This document shows, in pieces, positions 1 through 11,611 of a stretch of 64,000 nucleotides of DNA. Position 1 is the stretch's first letter. Each line of letters starts with the position of its first letter. Origin of the DNA: Nemania diffusa (lineage: Eukaryota > Ascomycota > Sordariomycetes > Xylariales > Xylariaceae); NCBI GenBank assembly GCA_038501195.1, contig JBBPUQ010000004.1, positions 3,162,001-3,226,000 on the forward strand. The letters are read 5' to 3'. The position numbers and the translations under genes are program-made. The notes under the pieces were generated by a model. That model ran no database searches. It was given only the letters and a program-made list of their open reading frames with translations, and was not told the DNA's origin.

Positions 1-17
1 AACTTTGAGCTTTGCAG

Positions 18-461
18 TACGAGTGGATTGAGGAAACAAACAACTACGGGCTTATCTCCTATGGGCCAAAGGTCGATGCAACGGTTACGGGATCGGACAT
101 CTACGATGGGTTCACGCGCGCGGGCACGCCAACGCCCGTATCCCCAGATTTTGACAATCTTAGCAAACAGTGGGCTACACTCACCCCGACGGGCGTCGCC
201 AGGTCTGCCTACGATACAAATATCGTTTCGACCCGGGCATGCCCGACCTCGACCGTTGACGGTTGGCTTGTGAATGGAAATGTGGCTGTACCCACACTAG
301 GAGCGTCACTCGGCACTAGCTCTTACGTGGCTGCATCGACTGTCACTGACGCGGCTCCAAGCGCGTCTGAGACAAAAAATGCGGTCCCTGGTTCTCAGGA
401 GGTCACTGGCATGGCTGCTGGATTGGTGGGTGTCATGATGATGTTTACGTTCTGGCTGTAG
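18..461 (+). CDS. GH72 1,3-beta-glucanosyltransferase (GPI-anchored), 3' exon only
   Basis: Last exon of a Gel/Gas-type beta-1,3-glucanosyltransferase, which cuts and re-joins beta-1,3-glucan chains in the cell wall. The frame is closed by a stop just upstream and a CAG acceptor ends at position 17, so the exon begins at 18 and the catalytic domain lies outside the window. The residues NNYGLISYGPKVD, then TPVSPDFDNLSKQWATL and PTGVARSAYD, match the segment that follows the GH72 catalytic domain. A Ser/Thr/Ala-rich linker follows. The last 15 or so residues (GMAAGLVGVMMMFTFWL) form a hydrophobic tail after a small-residue stretch, as expected for GPI-anchor addition. Partial gene; the family call rests on the C-terminal third only. 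Confidence 0.75.
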   Translation, partial: YEWIEETNNYGLISYGPKVDATVTGSDIYDGFTRAGTPTPVSPDFDNLSKQWATLTPTGVARSAYDTNIVSTRACPTSTVDGWLVNGNVAVPTLGASLGTSSYVAASTVTDAAPSASETKNAVPGSQEVTGMAAGLVGVMMMFTFWL

Positions 462-939
462 GCATCCGGAACGGATATATGATTGTATAGACGATGTATT
501 CTGGTGATTGGCTGTGAGAATTGGCCGCGGGAGGGTCAACAACGAAAAACGGTATGGCTACTACCTTGTTTTCGAGTTTATACTATTCTGTTCCTCAGGG
601 CATGTACACGGCGTTTTTTGTCCTGCATTGCCGGGTGTTTGAGGCTCTGCTAGATGCATATAGACGGTATGGACAGACACAAACTACGGCATGATGCTTG
701 GTGTTAGCCTTTAGTACATCTACTTGTGAAGTTGCAATTCCACCTTCACTTGCTTTGGTGCAAGAACTAGGGGAAGCGGATCGACGGACTACCTCATCTT
801 AAAATGATACTACGGATGCCTAGTATTTACGCGTATATTTATCGGTAAACTCGATCTTAGTATTCTACGGTAGCTCATAGCTACGGAGAACCACAACAAT
901 GTTTGAGTAATCGTCTGGTACTTCTTATTCTTCGATTGA
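462..939. other. Intergenic, 3' ends of convergent genes
   Basis: Separates the GH72 3' end from the 3' end of the minus-strand Cog7-like gene. AT-rich, no convincing open frame or RNA gene seen. Confidence 0.5.
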
Positions 940-2103
940 CTATAATCCGGTACGTAATCTCTGGAGCTGGCTCATAATGCCATAACCTGATAGCCCCCTA
1001 CTCTCACTAGCAGTGGCGTCCAAGCTATTATTAGCAGATCTCCTATGACCCGACTCCCCGTCCGTCCTCCCATCACGGCGGCCGGCCTGCTCCACATCGC
1101 GCATGAGCTCCTTGTGGCGATCTTCCACCATCTTCGCCAAGCTGTCGATAAACTTGGAGCGGCCCTTCTCCTCGGCCGTGCCGTTCCATACGGTGGAGAG
1201 CTCCTTCAGCTCCTCGATCCGGCGCGCGGCCTTCTCGATGCCACCCACGGGATCGGAGCCCGCGTGCAAGAGGTCCGAGATCTCCTCCCGGAACTGCTTC
1301 AGCACCTTCTGGCCCTTCTCCTCGGTGCTGCGGTCCTGGGACCCCGGCTCTGGCGCCGAGACGGATAGGAACGAGGAGCTGACCGAGAGCTCGGATGGCG
1401 GGAACACGAATTCCATCGCGTCCCCGAACGTCTTGACCACCGTGTCCAGCCGCGAACGCACGAGCGTCAGGGTCTGCAGCTGGCTGATGAAAACTGGGTC
1501 GGTGGCGCTCCTGGTCACGGCATCTGGTGTTGCTAGCGGCGCTGGCTCTTCCGCGGCAGTGGCCAGGGTGGCGGCGACGGATGCGCGCCTCGTGGACGTG
1601 GGCTGGGAAGTAGCGGGGTTGCCTCCTTTGGTGTCGGCGGCTTGCTCCTGAAGCCCGTCTGGTACGAACTTCACGATGTCGTCGTGCAGGGCGTCCGTCA
1701 GCGCCTCAGAGAGACCTAGGGTCTCACCGCGCAGCAGCTCGACCTCGTAGGCGAGGCGGCTGCCGCTGCGCAAGATGTCGTCGGTCAACTGCGTCAGGGT
1801 GTTGGTGAGGCGCGTGGTGTGGGCGTTGAGCTGGGAGAGCTGGGCCTGGGCCTGGGCCGAGAGCTCGGCGAGGGGCACCGACGCGGGGTCATTGCTTCGG
1901 GCGGAGGTCTGGAGAGAGGGCAGCGTGGCATTGAGGTACTCGGCCGGGTTGAAGGTCGCGCCGAGGAACTTCTGGAGGGACGGGTCGGAGACGTGCGCGG
2001 ATCTGGGCTCGAGATACGCCTTCGACTTCTGGCGCGTGTGGTGTGGCAGGCTACGAGAGGACAAGCTCACAGAGCTGTTCTGGCGCCGGCGCGTGGCGGA
2101 CAT
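940..2103 (-). CDS. Putative conserved oligomeric Golgi (COG) complex subunit 7
   Basis: Single-exon gene for 387 residues, starting MSATRRRQNSS. The COG complex tethers retrograde vesicles at the Golgi. The N-terminal part has the pattern seen in fungal Cog7 proteins: a basic, Ser-rich leader, then DPSLQKFLGATFNPAEYLNATLP at about 40-63, then a long heptad-like helical stretch (AELSAQAQAQLSQLNAHTTR at about 78-97, EVELLRGETLGLSEAL at about 118-133). The middle is a low-complexity Ala/Thr/Pro linker, followed by further predicted helices with EEKGQKVLKQFREEISDLL. The length suits fungal Cog7, which is shorter than the animal protein. Codon third positions are markedly GC-rich. Another coiled-coil tethering subunit cannot be excluded from sequence reading alone. 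Confidence 0.6.
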   Translation of the reverse strand: MSATRRRQNSSVSLSSRSLPHHTRQKSKAYLEPRSAHVSDPSLQKFLGATFNPAEYLNATLPSLQTSARSNDPASVPLAELSAQAQAQLSQLNAHTTRLTNTLTQLTDDILRSGSRLAYEVELLRGETLGLSEALTDALHDDIVKFVPDGLQEQAADTKGGNPATSQPTSTRRASVAATLATAAEEPAPLATPDAVTRSATDPVFISQLQTLTLVRSRLDTVVKTFGDAMEFVFPPSELSVSSSFLSVSAPEPGSQDRSTEEKGQKVLKQFREEISDLLHAGSDPVGGIEKAARRIEELKELSTVWNGTAEEKGRSKFIDSLAKMVEDRHKELMRDVEQAGRRDGRTDGESGHRRSANNSLDATASESRGLSGYGIMSQLQRLRTGL

Positions 2104-4212
2104 CTAGTTGGCTGTGAGGTAGGGGTTCAAGCAAGGAAGAATCAGAAGTCAGGCTTTTGAGATCATATGCCGCTAAGGTACCTATGTAGGTAGGATGTAG
2201 GTAGGGATAGGAATCTAGGTACATTGAAGCACGCTAGCAGCTAGCTCGGGAGTACCTACCTAATGTCGGAACTAGGTAGGTACACTCACCTTAGCGCCCG
2301 GCATTTGTGGGGAGCAGGTACGTGCTTAGATACCTAGAATACCTATGTACAGGTCTGCAGGATCATAAATGTTAGCGCGGCGCTAGTAGATCATTTAAAC
2401 CGAAAAGATCGGTGTAAAGAGGCATGTACTTTGGTACTTAGGTTAGATTTTGCCCCCACATTTGGATCTAGGCCCACACTTAATATCCCAATACAGCTTA
2501 AAGTATCGGCTTTTATAGATAAAATAACTATTTAGGTACTGATTTACTACATATTTTTCTTTATTGCGTTAACCGATCTACTAGCGCCGCGCTAACATTT
2601 ATGATCCTGCAGACCTGTATATACCACTTTACCTAGGTATATAGCATTGAAAGTAGAGTAGGCACTGCAAGTGCAAGGCTGTTTCCGATGGGCTTGGCTT
2701 GGCAGTGAATGGCATGTAGATCTAATGGTTACATTACCATATTCACTACAATTCCTACCTTTATGGAGGCGCATGATACCTACTCGCTACCTAGGTATTG
2801 GCCTTCTTTGCACATCTGGTATTATCTCTGCGCAAAAGTACCCGTATCTACCTAGGTGGTACCGGGGCACCTAGGTACTTAGTAATAGGTACTACCCAGG
2901 TCCCTAACCCAATGTCTTAAATAATGTACCTGCATGATCTGGTAGATCATAAGTAGTAGTAGGTACGCTCTATACAGATTATATACATATGTAGCTATTC
3001 ACTATTTTGCTGTTGTCAGGTCTAGCGGACTAGCAACCAAAGGTACAACGAATAGTACCTACGTATTACGTAATGTCGGTAGGCGAAGATACATGTAGCT
3101 TGAGGCAAGGCGCCAGCTAATCCCTTGCAAGTGCCTTGGGTGGTAGAACTACATCCCATGCATCTTCCAGCCTTATATTATTGCACCCCTAGGTAGATAC
3201 CTGATTTTTGTTTACCTATTTTCTGTACCACCTGGGTAGCTCTCTACCAATCTCCTTCCTGCCTTCTGAAGTAATAACAATAGTATCAGATAAAATGCAA
3301 GCAGGTTGCTGTCCTTATTACCTCTCCTTCCTCATCCTCTATCTCCTCGGTCTTCCTTCCCCTCCTTCCCCTCTGCGTCCTCTTTTTATTCCTTTTAATC
3401 ATCCTCCTTCTCCTTCTCTCCCCTCCACAAAATTTACAACTTCTGCCTCTGACTTTCTTAGATCTTACCTAACCAGGTAAGAAACAAACGCTACCTATGT
3501 TGCACAAAGGTATTCACTTTCTACTCATAACTACCTCACTCGTACCTCTCTACCTATGTACCTAAATACCCTAAGTATCCTGTTCTACTCCTACAGACTT
3601 ACCTTAAAGTGTTCCGTACCTTAAGCACCCAATTTCCACTCACTTTATCTGCACCCCACCAAATTTCGCCCCCATTGTTCATACTACGGCTAGTTACGCA
3701 CACTCGTAAGCCGTGTCTGATTTCATTCCACAGAGGACCTATTGTACGACTCGGAACATACAAGCAAGCAATATTTGTTATCGTCCTTATTCTCTCGGAC
3801 ATATAACATCGCTGCACAGTTTCGAGTCTTTGCCTAGTGTGGCATCGAGAGCCCAGGCCCTTCAAAAATATCCACGAACGTATTTTAATCCTGCAGCATC
3901 CGGACCTCGGCCTATTTCTTCGGACTAAGTTGGCACGAAGATCCTGGGAGACATGATATCCGGATAAACCCTAATACTGTCTCCTAGTCTTATTACGTGG
4001 TAGGTGCCTTCACATTACTATTTTACGGCTTGACTACCTAGGTCTCTGGCTAGGTCCATTTTGTACCCTCTCAGTTTGTATAGCCTCCTACCTGTAATCA
4101 GCTACGGAGGCTATTTCTTTGACTACTTGTAGGTGAAGAAACGAATTCGATGCTCAACCTACTATTTATACTTACATTTTTAGGCTCACCTGGACTCACT
4201 TGAGACAGCAAG
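2104..4212. other. Long intergenic region with palindromes, an inverted-repeat element and a pyrimidine tract
   Basis: Two kilobases between the divergent Cog7-like and PARP-E2 genes. It contains many CCTAGGTA-type palindromes (for example near 2633, 2788, 2851, 2869 and 3187), the inverted-repeat element at 2349-2618, and a long C/T-rich stretch at about 3320-3480 typical of fungal promoters. No open frame here resembles a gene. Confidence 0.5.
2349..2618. mobile_element. MITE-like element with 44-bp terminal inverted repeats
   Basis: Positions 2349-2392 and 2575-2618 are exact reverse complements over 44 bp. The arms read ACAGGTCTGCAGGATCATAA... on the left and the complement on the right. 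About 182 bp of AT-rich, non-coding sequence lies between the arms. No transposase frame is present, which fits a non-autonomous miniature element. I did not find a clear target-site duplication, so the true outer boundary may differ by a few bases. Confidence 0.6.
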
Positions 4213-7200
4213 ATGCCTCGTGGAAAGACACTTGACCGCCTGCAAGCCGACATACAGTCTGCTAGGCATGAAACAATCCCGCATATCCAAAAAATCGGGA
4301 AGGGAAACGAGCAAGGTTGGGCTATATTTCTTTAATTATTCCAATCAAGTAGAGATAAGAGGGAGCGACTGAACCACCCAACTTAGCTTCTATACAAACG
4401 GTTTCTTTGGGCTACGTCGTTCAAACATTCACACTTACAACGACAACTAACTCGGCTTTGCATAGAAGAATTTTTTTTCACCTTCACCCACCCTCAAATC
4501 CCTCAAGGAGAGATAGAAATTTGTGTGATGCTGCAAGGTGAGTCCCAAAGAAATTGTACTGGCGCTGTGGCCAGTTCAAATCACCATTTCCTCTTAACGT
4601 CATCAGCAGAGAAACATTTGCTGTCCTATTCTTGTCGTTGTGTTCTTACTCGATGTATATCATACCCCACAAAGCGATGGTACCTTTAACACAGAACACA
4701 GATATGTCAGGGTACCCTAGAGACAATAGCTTTTTTGTGTACACAAATGAGAGTGTTCCACCGAGAATTGGCCAGATACTAGAGGGCGCGATGATGTCAA
4801 CCACGGGAATGCGTATAGCAGACATGCTCAAAAGCTTGAGTCACCAGCTTTCCAACAGTCTAGAGTTTTCAGACGGAAACGAGAGTGCCGGAACCATGAT
4901 AGGGACTTCAGATCCAGATGTTAATTCACCAGAAGCATCAGATGGCAGCGACACAGATCTCCCCTTTGACTATTACGACGATGATGATGACTTTGAACCC
5001 AGCGCTACACTCCAACACCCCGCATCCATGAAACCCCCCGATGATAATATATTGCAGCGGATCCGCCAGGACTTTAGGGCTGTTCAGAAGGCAGGCTTTA
5101 GAGTTGGCAAGATATGTGGTATGGAATCCAGCTCGGATAATAGCATAATGACAATATCTATCAAGGCTAGAAAACTAGGTCTTTCGGAAAAGACTCGTCT
5201 CGCGTGGGATCTGGAGCCCTCCGATTATGTTGTTCTCCTCATGAAGTATCCTAGAGAGTACATTTCATTTGAAGATGCGATTACAATACCCGCTAGTCAG
5301 ATTCCTTTATCGTTCAGGCTCCGAAAATGCTCAAAATACCGACCTACATTGAAAGAAGCTATCACAGCCTTTTCAGCAACCGTCCCGAAAGGCCGTTTAG
5401 GGGAGAGTGAGCAGAAAACAGGGAACTACGAGAATTCATCGACGAATGGTGTAAAAGGGCTTTCGACATTTGTAGTTGGAGGCTCTATCGACCTACTCCT
5501 TGATAGCGGGTTTTTTGCCATGATGAAGCTAAGGAAAAGTGAGTGATTCTCAAATAATTTGGCATATTACATGAATGCCCAGCATGAAAGACAATGTTAC
5601 CTATCACAATGTATTAGGGAGACCTATGTGCTTATTTGTGGCTAATCCCATCATGTGTAGTGAGAAATGTCTCTTGGGACGACGCGAAAAGGATACATTC
5701 AGTGGCCACAAAATCTAACTGGAATTCGGAGTCGATCACTATTCCAACCTCACCCCCCGAATCAACTGAGCTCAATGACCTAAGCCTACCCGCTGTCTTG
5801 ACGAACGACCATTTGGTAAGCAAAGGCCCAGTTTCTTTGCCTCTTGTAGCGATGCAATTCGCCTTGCGCTACTTAATCAAGTGTACCGACTACTGTATGA
5901 TATGCCACGACAAAATCGCGGGTAACTTCGCAGCACTTAAACCATATGTCTGTGGTAACCCACTTTGTCTGTGGCAATATATGAGTTTAGGTCTTGGTCC
6001 GAGCATTGACCACGAAATTATCAATCACGAACGTGTCGTCGATCTACTGGTTAGCTTTTGTTACGCCAGCCTACATTGCTCACTTGGAAACCCCCCAAAA
6101 ATACGGGAATTCCCGATTGGGTTGAACTTGCAAGTACCTTGCATTCGGAAATCAGTGTTCAACAGGAATCAGCGGGACGTTACTATCTCTAAATCTTATG
6201 GGACCCTAGTCGATCCGCTCAAGGTAGAGCTATCATGGCATAATAGCAAAGCTATAATCACCGACAAGCCTGATATAGCTCCTCCTGGTCTGATGGTGGG
6301 CCAATGGGTAGTTATCCATACAGAACACAACTCCGAGAATACACCAGAAAAGCCTCGCTTAAATATACTCCACTATGCGCGCATCGAGGAGAAAAATGGC
6401 TTAGATCTTCAGCTTTACATCGCATCTAGGCACCCTGTGCCTATGACATTGGCTGAGTATGAGAGACTTAAACTTGTAAGTTACTCCTGGAGTCATTTTC
6501 TTCCGTTTCTAGTAACTTGAGAGCTCCCGAAATGTCTCAAGGGTATGTTTCGGGAGCATTTTTGGGGAGTTGTAGAACTGCGTAAAAGAGCAATTACTGA
6601 CTTCAGCGGTTATAGTGGAACTGGGAGAAGACGGGTCTCACCGCAGGCCAGCTGGTACTTTGCAACCAGCCCCTAGATGATATCGGAAATGATGAGGAGA
6701 AAGCATTCTCACTGACTTTGCTGCTTTCTACGTTACCGTCTGTTGAAGAGATGCGATCGTATTTGACGGGTAACCAATCTCGGCAATTAGCAACATGGAA
6801 TCGGATCCCACCCTCAGCAATGAAGTTGCTGAGGTGGATTATCGCGTCAAACCGCTCTTTCATTGTTCAAGTCGACGATGCACCTAGCAATGGTGCGAAT
6901 TCAGGCGAAGCTAACTCTAAGAGGCCGTATCAATCCGAAGCAAGAATATCAGGACTAGATGGTTGGATCCAGTTCAGATTCGCACAAGGTTCTCCTGAGA
7001 AGGAGGCACTCTTTTTTGACTCTTTAGCGGAGGTAGAAAGCTCACATCGCACAATACTAGCATGGCAGTAAGTTTCTCCAACTATCCTTATTATTCTGCT
7101 TAGGAACACCCCTAGAGAATCGCTCAGCCGCATAGGGGTTGTAACTATATATACCTCCCGTCATGCATTGTTATAGATAAATAATGGCTAACTCAACCTA

Positions 7201-8635
7201 ATACATATAGTGGTAGCTCCGTGGGAAACTGGCATTCCATCATTCGAGATGGTCTTGATTTCAAGGTTGTAACTAATGGCCGAAGCTATGGTCATGGTGT
7301 CTACTTTAGCCGATCCTTCGATTATAGTGTAGCCTATAGTGGCCGTTCTCATCTCGGCGGAATTCTGGATTTGGAAATAGAGGTCTGCTAGCCCAACGTC
7401 CTTCATCACCCTTCGTTGATTACTGTCTAATAATGCTTTGCATAGTCTTTTTGGCCACAGTCCTCATTGCAGATTACACAGGCCATAAGTTTAAATGAGC
7501 TTGTTAATTTACCACATAAATTCAAGCATAGTGCCAGCTGTTATGTTGTCGATATTTTACACTGGATTCAGTGTAGATATCTATTTGTTCGTCCAAAGCA
7601 GGATGAATTTGCCGTTGTCGAAGTACAGAAAACTAGGCACACGGAGCCAGAAGAATTCGAACAAGACCCGGAATACGCAATAATAGGCCCAAACAACAAG
7701 AAAAGTAAGTTTTAAATTAGATTCGCGTTTTCCAGACAGGGCCGCTATTATCTCCACTTTTTGGCTCCTTTTCCCAATATATAAGCAAATTTATTGACAA
7801 AACTACCGTAGTATTTGTCCCAAAGATTGCCATTCCCTCGGTTCAGCAATGGCAGCACCAAGCTCATTCTTCTCCGACTAAGCCAAGCCAGGCCGAGAGC
7901 GATGATACTGACGATGAAGATAACGACGATGTCAAATTTCTTGACTCCGAGGATAGCATTCCGACTACCGAAACCGGGGTTCAAATTCATCAAAGCTATC
8001 AGGAAACCCAGATAGATTTTCGTCCGGGGAGTTTAGACTTTTCTAAATTGCCTCAGCTTGCTCCTCCATCATACGCAACGAAACCAGCGCAGCAGACAAT
8101 TCAACGAGAACTCCATAAATTAAATCAAGTCCAATCCACCACACCCCTACATGAATTGGGATGGTACATTGACTTCGACAAAATCGAGAACATGTTCCAG
8201 TGGATAGTTGAGCTGCATTCATTCGACCCGAGCCTTCTACTTGCCCAAGACATGAAGGCAGCTGGTATTCCTAGCATAGTTCTTGAAATCCGATTCCTCC
8301 GCGGATTTCCTATGTCCCCACCCTTCATTCGGGTAATTCAACCCAAATTTCTACCTTTCATGATGGGGGGAGGTGGTCACGTCACTGGAGGAGGGGCTTT
8401 ATGTATGGAATTACTCACAAATACAGGTTGGTCTCCAGTAAACAGTATGGAGAGCGTGCTGCTCCAGGTTCGTCTAGCGATATGTAGTCTGGACCCTAAA
8501 CCTGCACGCTTGGCAGGGGTAACTTCTCGCGCTACTCAGTATAGCATAAGAGAAGCTGTGGAGGCATATAGTCGTGCTGCCGCTAGGCATGGATGGGAAA
8601 TCCCTGCAGATCTCAAAGAAGCTACGATGGAGTAA
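4213..8635 (+). CDS. PARP-type ADP-ribosyltransferase fused to a UBE2Q-like ubiquitin-conjugating (UBC) domain
   Basis: Eight exons join in phase: 4213-4315, 4466-4537, 4711-5538, 5661-6475, 6616-7067, 7211-7382, 7446-7704, 7812-8635, giving 1174 residues. The start MPRGKTLDRLQADI is followed by EFFFTFTHP, an E2Q-type N-terminus. An acidic Asp-rich linker lies in exon 3. The PARP catalytic fold spans exons 5-7: the NAD-binding His is rebuilt across the 7068-7210 intron (AWH|GSSVGNWHSII, about H757), followed by GHGVYFS with the conserved Tyr and later ISLNELVN. The C-terminal UBC domain has HVTGGGALCMELL with the likely catalytic Cys at about 1098. The fusion is a known fungal family; it probably couples mono- or poly-ADP-ribosylation to ubiquitin chemistry in the nucleus or cytosol. 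Two small choices are open: exon 3 could start at 4702 and exon 7 at 7473, both in phase. Confidence 0.85.
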
Positions 8636-9414
8636 CTGAGAACGATCTAAACTAGAGAGTTCCAGCAGAAAACCCTCTTCAGGGCCATGCAATGCTTCCG
8701 TTAACATTCAAAACTGTTAGTGGACTGTGTGGGGGCCCCTTAAGTGGTAGACTTGCGCGAGGAATGTATTATAGCTAAGGACAATTAGTGTCTAGCTTCT
8801 AATCTAAATCACACCAGGCGGAAATTGTAAGTATGCAAATACGTCCAGTAGTGCCCTATGTATACCCTCAATTCGTCATAGGATTAACCGCCTCCTTTTC
8901 CTATGCATAAGAACTCTCACATAAGACCGGCCGTGCAAAATACACACCCTTGTGTAAGATCACAATCATGAAGCCATTTAAGGCCTTCTTCAAAAATTCA
9001 TCTAATGCCCACCTATTCACATGGGCACCCTTGCTCATATAGACTTTCCTAGAGGATAAATGGGACGATCGAAATCTTCTCTATTCTTTGCGTTATGATC
9101 TCGGAACAGCAATTTTAACCCCAGGCTGCAATCAGCGTCAGGTATATGTATCCGTCTCCCCCATATGTAAATTTATTATATCTCACGAACCTCTAGGGTG
9201 AAAAACAACATGACTCTGCTGTGGAGGAAGGTTTGCCCGGATGAATTGAGTGCGGCACAGGGACATAAATCTCTACTCAGTGTTCGGGACCCCATTGACG
9301 ACGAGGACGAGCAAAAGGAAGAAGAAGGGAAGGAGGAAGAAATAGAGTAGTATCAAGTTATGCCATTGAGAATTCTCTATGATAATTTCAATATAGTGTG
9401 AAATACACGGTATC
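8636..9414. other. Intergenic
   Basis: Lies between the 3' ends of the PARP-E2 gene and the aldo/keto reductase. One 46-codon frame at 9210-9350 ends in an acidic Glu/Asp/Lys run but has no other support. Nothing else recognised. Confidence 0.4.
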
Positions 9415-10777
9415 CTAAGGCTCTTCATTATCCTCATTGTAGTTATCGAAACCTAGGTATTCCAAAGAGTTGAAGTTTCTAACTCCGCGTTTACCATCTT
9501 CGCCCATGAGGTTATCAATTAGAGTAAAGTCTGATTCTTCCATGTCAAAAATGCAATCGTAGTTTTGCTGAATCCGCTCCCTGCTATTGCTTTTGGGGAT
9601 GACAGAGATACCACGGCAGAGAAGGTGACACAGAATGACCTGTGCTGGAGTTTTGGAGTATTTATGCGCTACGAGCGCGATCTGCGATGCCATTAGACGG
9701 ATGGGTTCGTGGAATTAGGCAGTATTAAGGACTAACTGACCGTTTCGTCCTCTAGAGGTCCTGGCCCAGTTCTGCCTACTAGTGAGGGAATGGGCATACC
9801 ACCCAGCGGTCCAAATGCTGTGACGTGAATACCATTATCTTGACACAACTTGACCAACCCTCTCTGGGGCCAGTGGGGATGGCATTCGATTTGATTGACG
9901 ACTGGCTTGATCTTAGCCGTTCGGAGCAGTCGCTTGATCTTGGGCGAAGAGAAGTTTGAAAGTCCTATATGAATCAATTAACGAGAACAGCTTCAATTAA
10001 TATGGTACATGGACATTACCGATGTACTTGGTTTTCTTTGCCTCCACTAGTTTCTCCATGGCTCTCCACGTTACATCAAACGACCGCGAGAGTTCGATAT
10101 CAATGACGGGCTATTCTTAAGTTTAGTCACTATTTGCCATTTGGGATTGACATTCATGAGCAACACTTGCCCGCCCGCGTGCGTCTCTCTCTGTACCATA
10201 ATTTGCAGTCTTCTTATAGGCATAAGGAACTAACCAGTTTCAGTAAAGTAACCCTTCTGCATGGTGTTTGATTCTTACAGTGCATAATAAATAGGTCGAC
10301 TAAAACAAGGGTTTTTTATGTGTCAGCTGAGCCCGTGGCGTGCCGGATATGTCAGATGTGCGCATTCAAGCGACTGAGGTCTCACCATAGCTAAGTCCCA
10401 GATTCTTCAAACTGGTATTCAAATTGACTTCAACATCCTCCGGTGCATGGTATACATTCTCGCTTTCAACCCGTTAGATTGATTGAAAGCTCAAAGGGGG
10501 CTTTAAGGTATCAACCTCACAGTTTAGTGACCACGAAAATCTCATCCCTGGGCACGTGAGAATCTTTAATCGCCTCGCCTACCTCCATTTCGCCTTGACC
10601 GTCGCCGTAGCGTAGTGAAGTGTCAAAGTGTCGGTAGCCTGCTTCTAGCGCCCACAGGACCGATTGCTTCACGCTCTTTGTTGGGTATTTACCTGGCTCG
10701 GGCTGGAAGGTACCGAGGCCAACAGCCGGGATCTGGCCCCCGTCGGTGCCTAGGGGAAAGTACTTCGTTGGACGCAT
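9415..10777 (-). CDS. Aldo/keto reductase family protein, middle exon unresolved
   Basis: NAD(P)H-dependent carbonyl reductase of the AKR superfamily. Exons read on the minus strand: 10777-10521, 10462-10386, one starting at 10299, then 10110-10020, 9964-9741 and 9681-9415. The catalytic tetrad is visible: Asp in HFDTSLRYG, Tyr in the same motif, Lys in FVVTKL, His in VDLFIMH. Later blocks TWRAMEKLVEAKKTKYIG, LSNFSSPKIK, VVNQIECHP, KTPAQVILCHLL and GISVIPKSN match the family in order. Between VDLFIMH and PVIDIELS I could not find splice sites that restore the expected 20-30 residues, and no splice choice there is convincing. The gene may therefore contain a decayed exon or a micro-exon I missed. 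It is convergent with the PARP-E2 gene. Confidence 0.7.
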
Positions 10778-11611
10778 TGTCTCATTCGTTTAGCCAATCG
10801 AGGCTGACAGACGGAAGGAATAAAGGAAGAATGGTAATTTCAAAATGATCAAGTGGAAATAACTTTTAATATATTCATTACTACCCAGCATGATTCACCG
10901 TCCTCTAGTGACGTAGAGGTTCATATATTGGACGCGGATTGAGCCGCTCGGGGCACTAGAACAAGGTGACTCGTTTGGACAACTGAGACAGAAACTCAGA
11001 TGACTTAGGGGCTAGAGCACACAAGACTTGTCATATCACTCCGTAATTAGTGAATAGAAGTATAGTAAGTAGCTGGCCTTGTAACAATGCCCAATTTTTC
11101 ATTTTAGATCAGGTGAAATTACCCCTATGATAAAGGGAGATGGCTCCAACATATTTACAACCTACAGTACAGGAATACTTTGAAAATTTCTCTATTGGCC
11201 TAGAATGAGGGGGATAGAGAGAAATGTTTGCATCACGAGCCCTGGTATTCCAGTAGGCTGCATCAAACAATGCCTCGTTCCGCTAAGAGCGGGGTAGTAT
11301 TCTATCATACCCTCATGTGTGACCTATCGAAGCTTTGGGGGAGGCGAACTGGATTTCGTATACGAGGATACGCTAAAGTGATAAGAGGAGCCAGCTAAGG
11401 ATCTTGGCCACACAGCTCTCCATCCCTTACTTTTAACACGGCGTTGATAAACTTGCCATTTTTATACCGAGTCTCCTCAAGCCATCTCACATGTCTCAAA
11501 TGTACATATTCAGTTTATTTATGTCAGAGTCATCGACACTGCTCAAGCTGAGAAAGCAGTGTGTGTGATTTACACGATCCATTTCAGTACCGTGACGTCG
11601 ATTACTAAATG
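10778..11611. other. Intergenic
   Basis: Region upstream of the aldo/keto reductase and downstream of the GH92 gene, both on the minus strand. AT-rich with no supported coding or RNA feature. Confidence 0.4.

Noticed and set aside
1045..2160. Long plus-strand frames opposite the Cog7-like gene
   Set aside because: Shadows of a GC-rich coding strand; low-complexity translations.
2349..2618. CRISPR-like or riboswitch interpretation of the inverted repeat
   Set aside because: Single inverted pair in a fungal genome; a MITE explains it better.
9210..9350. 46-codon frame ending in an acidic Glu/Asp run
   Set aside because: Too short, with no homology I recognise; the acidic tail comes from a GAA/GAG-rich stretch.
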